Assembly: GCA_019787685.1 (NCBI GenBank)
Contig: JAHNUO010000004.1
Coordinates: forward strand, 1,178,001 to 1,242,000
Direction: 5' to 3'
Length of the DNA: 64,000 bases
From: Chiua virens
Lineage: Eukaryota; Basidiomycota; Agaricomycetes; Boletales; Boletaceae
Part shown: one piece after another, positions 55,778-64,000 of the stretch
How the letters are laid out: each line of letters opens with the position of its first letter
How positions within the stretch are numbered: the first letter of the stretch is position 1
Made by a program: the position numbers and the translations under genes
The notes under the pieces: generated by a model
What the model saw: only the letters and a program-made list of their open reading frames with translations
Told to the model about the DNA's origin: nothing
Database searches by the model: none

Positions 55778-58700
55778 TCAGACTCGGAGTGCCCGTACAC
55801 CATGCCCAAAACGTCGTTGACGTCGAGCAACCAAGTCTCTCGATGGACTAGATGAAGGTGCATCATCACTTGACGTGTCGTAATCAGCACCCATATACCG
55901 TCGTGGAGCGGGAGAAGCCAAGTGACGAGGCGACACTTGACCCAAGTGGGGATCATCGTCCGAGCCTTCCGATCCGGGAGTTTTGCTAGTAGTGTCTAGG
56001 AGCATTATCGAATCATCTGTAAAGTATGATTAGTTGGATGCACGCAATCCCACAAGTCAAGTACTTACCACTCCCCGCAATCACCGTCTCTTCAAGTGCG
56101 GTCAACGAGGGGGACAAATTCGTGTCAATGTCATCCCAATGCTTCAGTCGTTTCCTCGGTAATGCCTCTGTTTCATCACTGGACGTGTCCCGAAGCCTTG
56201 GCATTGACGACGAGCGGTGCAAGCTTGGAATCATTGTGAAAACATTGGAACAGTCCGCACTGGCCCTCCTGCGCAAGGTACGTTGCCGATCTTTAATATC
56301 CGCCAGTGAGGGAACAACAACAGCTTCCATAACGATTCGCTGGCGTTTTCGCTTCCGCGAAATCATGCTAGTTTTAGAAACCTCGCTGGGAACCGTCGAT
56401 CGTTCACGGTGTGGTTGAACCTTGCTTGTGGGGGACGACGTCAGAGTAGCTTCTACCGCAAGCTCGTCTTCCAGGTCGCTGTCACCGGCCGAGGGGAAGT
56501 CGATGGAGGAGCGAATGAATGACGTTCGGCCCCTTTTAGTTGTACTTTCTCCTAATGATTCGTCGTTCATTTGGCGCTTTCCGAGAACAGATGGAGACTT
56601 GTTCTTGCATGGCGTGGAGTATACCCCTTCACCAGAAAGTAACACGGGCAATGGCGAGGCATTTTCTTTGTCCCCAAAATGTCCTTTGCCAGGGGATAAA
56701 TTCGAACGACTCTTCCATGGGGAGCCCGGCGTCTTTGGGGTGATGGGGTAGACAGGGAGCGTCCCGGCGGGTGATTTGAGCAATACGGACTGGAAAGATT
56801 CTGGTGTGCTTGTGGGCTTGTGCGGACGGGGTGGAGTGTTGACACGCAAAGATCGTGAACCACTAATAGGGGTGGATGGTTCCGCAACAAGACTTCCAGC
56901 CGGGTTAGCCAGTAGTTTAGGATCCGCGAACGGAGTGAAAAGTGCAGGCTGGAGATGGCCCAGGAAAGGTGACCATGCTTTACTATCCTTCGAGGTGCGT
57001 GGAGTCTGTGGATTGCACAACGAGTTGGAACCCGACCAAACTGGCGATGAAGGTGGGGTGCGAGAAAGATCATCGCTCTCGGAGATATTGACACACACCG
57101 TCGCACCTTCGATTTCTTCGGGATCACTGGAAGGTTCGATGTCGCCCTGGAAGAGGTCTTCCTTAACAGACAGCAGACAAATCCGAAGATCCTCGGGCCA
57201 ACCGCACTTGGGCTCTTCCATATCTGCAAAAGTCGTAGTCCAGAATTCAACAAATGTCTCCCTCACGACCATGGGCTTGTCATCCCGCCCAATGAAGACG
57301 GATTGAAGAAGAGGGGAAAGCGCTTCAAGAACCCTGAGAGTACGAGGAAGTTCTCGAATAACCAACAAAGCAGTTTGGTAAAGAGGCAGCACATCTCGCG
57401 TGTACTCATCTCGCGTGAAAATGCAATGTTCGTCCGATAACCAAGTGCTGACACCATCTTGGGTAGCTTCGAAAAGGCTGAGACGCAAGTCCGCAGGACA
57501 CGCATCAAACGCGCGCGCGAGAGACGTAACGAGCCACATAGATGGTTGCAGGACGCGCGGCTCTGGGGGATATGTTGATAGCAGTGTGTCGTTGATAAGT
57601 TCGAATAGGTTGATGGGAAGTTCTCTTATGTCGCCCATCTCGCAATGCGATAAGAGAAGGTCTGCGACGCGAGTCGAGGAAGCAAAGGCAGGGCAAGGAG
57701 AACGGGCCACCACACTGGCAACAAGGTCTAACACCGCCGTCGTGTCCACCCCGTGATCGCTTGCTTTGTTCATGGCGTGTCTAAGGAACTCATCCCACAC
57801 ACCAAACTCATCATTGCTGAGCTCCCAAGCACTGCGGTTGCTGCCAATCATCGGTAAATGAGCGAGGGACGGTATGGCCAAAGGACTTACTCAAATGGTG
57901 CCGCAAGGAGAGTAGCAGCACCCTCCCACGACGCTTCACGGTCCGTACTCCAGGTCTCCACGAAGCAACCCCATACGAGGCTTTGGACTCCGGGTTCATA
58001 TGTCATCGTAAAGGACCGCGACCGTTGTGCCCAGAACCTTTCCAGTTCCTCGATATCACAGACGACCAAGATGTCCTGAACAGAACCTCGACCATTCCTT
58101 CCTCGCGGTATCTGGAGCATCGCTTTCCCAGACGAGATCAGATTCGTCCTCGACGAGGCGCTCCAGTAGCTTCGCACTACCTGCATGGAGTAGGTTGTTT
58201 GGAAAGATGGTTCGCATGGATGCCCAAAGCTCTCTAACAGCACTGAGCTTCATCGCAGAATTGGAACGCCGGAGCGCGTTTGTGGTCGTCTTTGAGTTTG
58301 AATCAACTTTCAGAGTTGGAGAGGCAATCGCAGCAAGATCAAGCTGCGAATCACCAAGAATTTCCGCAAGAACACCAGCGGCTTTAGAAGCGAATTCGTG
58401 GATATCATCATGATCATGGGCATCTGAATACCATGGGATCAGCGAGATAAAGTGGTTGATATCAACCAGTCACTCCTCACCAAGAAGCGCGGCCACGTTA
58501 GCTCTGAGAAGACCATCCCAAGTTGCGATCGTTTCCGACTAGCCGAATTTGTGAGCGATTAAACTTTACTGATTAAATGGAGCCTACCGGCAATGAGCAG
58601 TCATCAGATATTTCCAAGCATCCAAGGGTTGCTCTCCAGATCTCTATTAGTTCATCAAACACCCAATCCCGACACAGTTGCTCGCGGGACAAAGGTCGAA

Positions 58701-60678
58701 TATCGTTCAACTGTGGGCATTCGTCGAATATTGGTTTCACAGCGATGGAGAGGGTCTTATAGTCCGCAGTTAGCAATCCAGGATTCGATGAAAATAATGA
58801 ATGGGGCAATAGATTGTTTAGGCACCAGGATTTGCCGTTGTTCTTGTGGCTGACGAGAATCTTTGCCATGTCTATGGCGTCGAGGGTGGTTTGGCCACCT
58901 TTATTGACCATGGTTTTGATAAGCCGTAGTGCTTTCCTCAATCGATCTTCATCATCACAGCTGTCTCCCAGGAGCGCCGCCACGGTCGAGACCCCTGTCC
59001 CCATGTCTACCACAGACTTGACCAACTTCCAGAAACTTTCCCGAACCAATTGGACATCTTCCTCTGTCTTGACCCCTTCCTGATCCTCGTCGCCTCCAGA
59101 AGAAAGCTCCAAAGGTTGGCGAAGGTACACCCAAGTGACACACCTCCACAGAAGGGAGGCGAGAGCACGGACAGAGCTTTTCTTATTGCGCATGGCGAGG
59201 GAAAGAAGTGCGGACACGGTGCGAGTAAGTCGAGCATCTGAGGAAGCTACAGGACCGAGGAGTACGATTAGGGACGCGAGGACAGTTAGTGCCCATACGG
59301 GACCCTGTGCGACGTGCTGGGGATCAACGGTATTGAGAGTTGTTCGGAGGGTTCGAATGATAGTAGACTCCGTTGTGGGTTTCGCAGGACTTTGACGGGA
59401 AGACGAAGTAGGGGGAGTGGTCAAGAAGGTGGAGACGATATGTGATATACGAGCGTGGATAGACGATAGTGGGAGACTAACGCAACCCAGAACAAACCCG
59501 CCAAGTGCGTGGCAAGCCTGAGTTCGCAAGCCCAGTGTTGGCGCCAACAGGTTTGCTAGGATAGACGGTAGGAGTTCAACGAAAGAGGGAATGAATGTAG
59601 ATGGTTGGTGGAGAGACAGATCATGGACAGCCTAACGCAGCAAGTGAGTTAGAGGCATCTTCCGTTGAAGCAAGCGCGTACCTTTAGGCCATCACAGGCT
59701 GACCCCTTTTTACCTTCTTTCCCAAGCTCGCCTTCCATGCCGCGCCGCAGAGCAAAAGCAATCCGGTCACGCGCAGGGAGCAAAACAATTTCAGGAAGCC
59801 GCTGAACCTGTAACAGCCAGATTGATAGTGCGCATGTTTTTCGTGCATTCGGAGTGGGCAATTCGTCAGCCATAGGAATGGCCAACACTTGTGAAAGCAT
59901 GTCGCGTAACTGAGCATCTACAGAGAGTTGAGTGGACTGCAGTGAATTATCACTAGACCATACCTTCGAATATTTGATAAAGGGATGGTAATGTAAATAT
60001 AGCGCTGAGGAGTCGCAGAACGGCATGAGTCGTTGTGCAAAGATCTCGAGCGAATTTAATTTGGGAAGCTGACATGCCCTGTTTCTTTTTCCTGGGGCTT
60101 TGCTTTGGAGAAGGCAAGAGAGAAAGAGCTTCTTCGTCCTCGAGTTCCTTGTCGCAATCGAGTGGTAGGTCATCTTCTGGATCTGGATCTGATTTGGGCT
60201 CGACGAATGCCCTGCCAAGATCACGAACGACGGCTTTGGTGAACGCGTGTGCGTTCTTGCGGAGGGGCTGAAAGAGGGGCCAAGAAGCATCCGCATCTGT
60301 TGAAGTGAGGACCGCGGCTCGTAAGCGGGCGTGCAAGATGGAATAGGCTTCGATGAGTTCACGAAGGGTGGAGTCTGGAGAGATTATTTGCTGAACCGGC
60401 CTGGAGAGGTAGGTAAGGTCGACCAGAGGATCTTCGGGCTCCGGAGTGATCTGCCTTTGGCTCTCTTCTTGAGGGGGGAGGGTGGGATAGTCGCGCTTTT
60501 TAAGGATGGACTTGGCTGGTTGTTCCAAGCAGGTCCGGGATGGGTGAGAAGTGGATGGTATAGGAGTATGAGAGAGAATAAAGTACTGGTTTTGTTGAGC
60601 CCAGGCGACGCGGGAACCGGGAAGACGAATGTCAGTATCGCGATGATGAGAAGTGGCAGGAGGAGTTGGAAGAGACAT
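55778..60678 (-). CDS. RIF1: Rif1 homologue, copy B (with RVxW and SILK motifs)
   Basis: The ATG at 60678 gives MSLPTPPATSHHRDTDIRLP. Residues 23-26 are RVAW (RVxF/W class) and 57-60 SILK (in QPAKSILKKRDYPT), both known PP1-docking types in Rif1. The Rif1 N-terminal superhelix follows: DLTYLSRPVQQIISPDSTLR, LRKNAHAFTKAVVRDLGRAF, ARKTCALSIWLLQVQRLPEI, RRGMEGELGKEGKKGSACDG, PTLGLRTQACHALGGFVLGC, VWALTVLASLIVLLGP. Mid exons give AVRELWASMRTIFPNNLL and RSFTMTYEPGVQSLVWGCFV. The long 3' exon continues the repeats, then a disordered tail rich in SP/TP sites (PITPKTPGSPWKSRS), suggestive of CDK control, ending HGVRALRV at 55778. Rif1 recruits PP1 to counter DDK at origins. The gene looks complete. 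Confidence 0.82.
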
Positions 60679-61252
60679 GACCGTCGTCGTCGAAGGACAA
60701 ACCGTATCACTAAATACAAAATAATTAATACAATTAAACGCGCTAGTTTACGCGTCGCGTCCAGTATTTGTACAATTTAAGAGTCACGTGAGCGCGGTGC
60801 ACTGGTGTACTAATCCGTTGCAGCTCGCAGTCACAGTCACTCCCGACAACGATTCTCGACGTTGACTCCTTGAATTGACTCGTATTATAGGAAACATTTA
60901 CTGCTTTGGCTGTAACATCGACACTTGCATGTCCTACCTGCACAAAGACGCCCAACGCAGTACCAGTGAGTCAGAAATATGTCCTTATAACCAGTACGTC
61001 TCTCACCCGATTCGCGCCGCGTTAATACTACGGAGGTTCGCAAGCTGAACGCGATGGCTTTGCTTCGGTTGTAACCCCACTGCGGTCGTCTACTAGTACA
61101 AGAACACTCAGAAAGTTATCTGTGAATAGCCATCCCGCATGAATGTGCTGGGTATAGTTGTAGAAGTAGACGCTAGCATGTCTGTAACGTAGTACGCTGG
61201 ACTTTGGCACCTTCGCTTACGTAAGTAATCCGAGTCTTGACCAAGTGCTACT
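60679..61252. other. Divergent intergenic stretch between RIF1-B and RRP36
   Basis: 574 bp with no coding frame that I can support; small open frames begin at non-ATG codons. It holds both promoters. No repeat or RNA gene was recognised. Confidence 0.4.
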
Positions 61253-62768
61253 ATGGTCCGTCGACCTCGTCCCAGCCACAGAGCGGTCGCTCCGCACAAC
61301 TGACCATGTTCGACGATCAGAGGCCAAGGTTGCCCAAAAAAACCTACCGAAGGCCGTCGGTTTCTTCTCAGAACCAGAAGACGGTAGTGATCCAGAACTT
61401 CACGTCGGCCAACACACCGACTCGGACGGCGACGCTGGCGAGGACGACTTGGACGTCCCACGCGTCGCACAGTGGATCGATGACGACGAACTCGAGTTAC
61501 ATGACCACACCGGACTCGAATGACGATGCCTCTCCCAGCCCGGGCTCAGACAGCGAGGACGCCGACGCCGACGATGACCGTACACGTCAAGCGGGGCCCT
61601 CTTCACGGAGACTGGTGAGCACATTCATCGTGATGCCAGCCTACTCTTGCGCTGATGAGGTCTGCCCTTCTTGAAGCGATCTCTCGAAGACGGTCAGTGT
61701 GTCCGTTACGTGTCGTTCTCTCGGTAAAACTGATGCCGCCTTCGTAGACCTCTCCACATTACCCCTTGGTACATTGCGCACCGCCCAACGTGCCCTTGCC
61801 CAAGCACATGCGTTGAGCGATACCGAGTCGGGTTCGGAAGCACAGTTCGATGACGATTCCGACGAATTCCGAGGACATCCCCATCTCATCTTCCCAAGAG
61901 CAAAGCACCAGAGCAACAGCGACCGTCAAAACCCAAAACCGATATTGCCAAACGGGCCAACAAGCACGCGTAGGCATCTCGTCGCATTACCGCCAATCTA
62001 TGACGCCGATACGTATCTACAGGCCCGTCGAGATCACGTCTAAGCGTCCGGTGAGCCGCCGGAGAATTGTCGTTGACGATAAATTACCAGTACGTGTTTC
62101 AGGTGGTATGAGTGGATTCGACCTCAATATGCTCATTTTTCGTTAGAAACCAAGGGATCCGCGTTTCATGCATGCTGCGGGTCGTTATGATCCGACTAAA
62201 TTCAGGCAACGATATGATTTCTTGGCAGACTTCCGCAAAGACGAGCTCTCGACGCTCCGTGAACATACGAAGCGAGCACGAAAACTAATTACGAATTCTC
62301 CCTCGCATCTGAGAGAGGAGCGTGAAGGAGAGATACAGCGACTCGAACGTGCGACGAAAAGGGCGGAGAGCGCAGTCAACTTGGACAATAGAGAACGCGT
62401 CGAGCTTGAGGCAGTACGGTCCGCGAAGCGGACGGAAAAGGAAAAAGGAAGACAAGGAAAAGCAGAATGGTGGATGAAACGGTGTAGGCCTGCTTCACAG
62501 CCTCGACCATTCTCCCGTGCTCACATGTCCGTTAGCCGCAAAGAAGGAACTCTTGGCCAAGGCCCGCCTTGATGCCATCGCATCGGTTGGCGGAAAGCAG
62601 GCAGTGAAAAAGGCCCTGGAGAAGAAGCAAAAGAAGATTAGTCAAAAGGAGAAGAAAATGCGCCCAATTTTACGCAACGTCGAAGGTGTCGAATTGTCGA
62701 ATGGCAAAAGAAGACGTCCGGTAGGGTTAGTGGACTTGGGAGGGGTGAAACGACGCAAGGTTGTGTAG
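61253..62768 (+). CDS. RRP36: rRNA biogenesis protein Rrp36
   Basis: Rrp36 is a nucleolar factor for early 18S pre-rRNA cleavages (SSU processome). The C-terminal two thirds are clear: RSLEDDLSTLPLGTLRTAQR, DIAKRANKHA|PVEITSKRPV, SRRRIVVDDKLPKPRDPRFM, HAAGRYDPTKFRQRYDFLAD, FRKDELSTLREHTKRARKLI, REEREGEIQRLERATKRAES, AKKELLAKARLDAIASVGGK, QAVKKALEKKQKKISQKEKK, ending KRRKVV at 62768. Introns at about 62039, 62091-62147 and 62484-62536 keep phase. The N-terminus is uncertain: ATG 61253 (MVRRPRP) probably splices into the acidic frame FFSEPEDGSDPELHVGQHTD, but ATG 61306 is an alternative. Frame changes near 61500 and 61870 are not fully explained. Confidence 0.8.
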
Positions 62769-62999
62769 TTCCGGCCATGATTGATCAGATCCATTTTCAA
62801 CAATACCGCAGAATCATTGATCACAGCTTTTCGATAGTTCATGATGTGGTATTATTGATTGGCTATGGTATTGGTTCTGTTGTTTACTGCTACTTCAAAT
62901 TCACGATCAGGATGCCGAAAGCCCGTCAAGATGGAAGCAATGAGGGGGTATAGTAGTGGAAGTGATTGAGAAGTAGATGTCTAGAAATAAGGCAAGGAA

Positions 63000-64000
63000 C
63001 TAGGCCGATGCAGTCGTAATGCCGAATAAAATGTCCTCCTGCTCATAAAGTGGGAGGTAAACACCGAGATGGAAATGCGCCAAGCGAGAAAGCCGCTCGG
63101 CGAGTGAGCGTATCTCGTCAGCAAGGGGTTCCATGCCAGAGGCCAAGGTTGAAGGTGCAGATGCCCCATTTTCGGTGGTCTTGATGTGAGGGGCTAACGA
63201 ATCTCTAGGTGGATAGGTAACAGCGAGGACTTGGTTGAACACTACGTCACGAATCCTGTTTTTGAGCATCGTGCTAAGTGCCGAACTCGGCTGGACATGT
63301 GTTTCCGACCATCGCTCGGCAAGCTTGAGCACACGTTCATCGGGAGCCTGAAAACGTGATATATGACCAGCCTGTGACGAATTTGAGCGACTAGATGAGC
63401 CAATTTGGGCCTCTTTGGCCCGGAGTGCGACCTGGAGCACAATATCCTGATTAGTCTTTATCCATTTCTCGCGGTCGACATCGGAAATGGAGGATTGGTC
63501 CATGTTCCCATATTTGAGGCACTGCCCGAGATGCGTTGATGCGATATCTCTTATCTCCTTTTTGAGTTTGAGGAGTTCAGCATCGCTCACGCGTGACTGA
63601 TCTCGTGGAGCAGCCAGATCGCCGGTATCCGAGAACACGAGTTGGCGGTACAGCAACAGAAACATGTACATGACAACCGTTTCGGATGCGTCGGCCGCCA
63701 GGAGCAGTAGGCGTGCGCTGTCCAGATAGGTTGTTTCGGGATATAAGGGCAAGGGGCACATGGAATGGATGGCGGCAGACGACGAGCTCTGCGGATTTGA
63801 TGGCGTAGATGGAGGATTGAAAACGAGATCCGTCAGGCCTTTGAGCACGCTGACGTATGTTTTCTGCGTGCGCGAAAGGCTCGAATAATGGAGTGATCCG
63901 GATGGGAAGGAAGGGTGGGCAAAAATAGGCGATGCGAGCAGCTGACGGTGGGATGATTTGATCCATTCCCGTGTGAGATCAAGAGATGAACTCAATCCTC
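63000..64000 (-). CDS. Tcp11-family protein (T-complex 11/Sok1-like), 5' end outside the window
   Basis: A single open frame enters from the right edge and runs to the stop at 63000. The codon that opens the frame at 63995 is TTG, so the true start lies beyond 64000. Segments LPLYPETTYLDSARLLLLAA, SETVVMYMFLLLYRQLVFSD, STMLKNRIRDVVFNQVLAVT, DEIRSLAERLSRLAHFHLGV and YLPLYEQEDILFGI have the L-D-x2-RL and the C-terminal R-L-x3-H-x3-Y-x-PLY pattern that I associate with the Tcp11 domain. Family members modulate PKA-type signalling in yeast (Sok1). The assignment is by recall and moderate. It is convergent with RRP36, stops 231 bp apart. Confidence 0.6.
   Translation of the reverse strand, partial: GLSSSLDLTREWIKSSHRQLLASPIFAHPSFPSGSLHYSSLSRTQKTYVSVLKGLTDLVFNPPSTPSNPQSSSSAAIHSMCPLPLYPETTYLDSARLLLLAADASETVVMYMFLLLYRQLVFSDTGDLAAPRDQSRVSDAELLKLKKEIRDIASTHLGQCLKYGNMDQSSISDVDREKWIKTNQDIVLQVALRAKEAQIGSSSRSNSSQAGHISRFQAPDERVLKLAERWSETHVQPSSALSTMLKNRIRDVVFNQVLAVTYPPRDSLAPHIKTTENGASAPSTLASGMEPLADEIRSLAERLSRLAHFHLGVYLPLYEQEDILFGITTASA

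Noticed and set aside
56567..57253. 228-codon frame in another reading frame of RIF1-B
   Set aside because: It lies inside the convincing RIF1-B exon, is Arg/His/Pro-rich and matches nothing.

Overview
The window reads as nuclear DNA of a filamentous basidiomycete, probably an agaricomycete. Genes are closely packed on both strands and split by many short introns, mostly about 40-60 nt, with GT-AG ends and CTNA-type branch sites. The protein families fit: mitochondrial porin, fungal Pob3, Mon1, Cet1-type RNA triphosphatase, aquaglyceroporin and Rif1. A cantharellalean origin is possible but is only an impression. I recognised no ribosomal RNA, tRNA, CRISPR array or intact transposon.

Layout. 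0.5-9.3 kb: branched-chain 2-oxoacid dehydrogenase E1 alpha (-), a 79-aa basic protein (-), VDAC (+), alpha-actinin (-), FACT subunit Pob3 (+). 9.5-17.9 kb: an RA-PH adaptor (-), a DCAF4-like WD40 protein (+), a homeobox factor (-) and a polytopic membrane protein (+). 18.2-21.1 kb: a truncated aquaporin next to an intact aquaglyceroporin (-). 22.3-29.4 kb: GCFC splicing-type protein (-), Rad60/Esc2-like SUMO-domain protein (+), mRNA 5'-triphosphatase (-), ZIP9-type zinc transporter (-). 31.1-37.6 kb: a small unknown gene (-), mitochondrial K+/H+ exchange-related protein (+), a Gfo/Idh/MocA oxidoreductase (+), COX20 (+), a Cdc25-like rhodanese phosphatase (-). 37.7-47.2 kb: a minus-strand run of an Scm3/HJURP-like candidate, a C2H2 zinc-finger protein, mitoribosomal mS41, Mon1, guanine deaminase and EMC8/9. 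47.5-60.7 kb: an EBP-type sterol isomerase (+), a Kre9/Knh1-type secreted protein (-), and two Rif1-like genes arranged tail to tail. 61.2-64 kb: Rrp36 (+) and a Tcp11-family gene (-) that runs off the window.

The most unusual region is 47.5-60.7 kb. Two collinear but strongly diverged RIF1-like genes face each other. Only the minus-strand copy carries N-terminal RVxW and SILK motifs of the kind that dock protein phosphatase 1. The 1.6 kb between their 3' ends holds a decayed tandem copy of the neighbouring block: the EBP 3' end, a stop-interrupted Kre9-like gene and a RIF1 3' end, in the original order and orientation.

Gene boundaries come from reading-frame continuity across GT-AG (twice GC-AG) introns and from recalled family patterns. 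Spans run from start codon to stop codon and include introns. Initiation codons were checked as ATG wherever a start is given.
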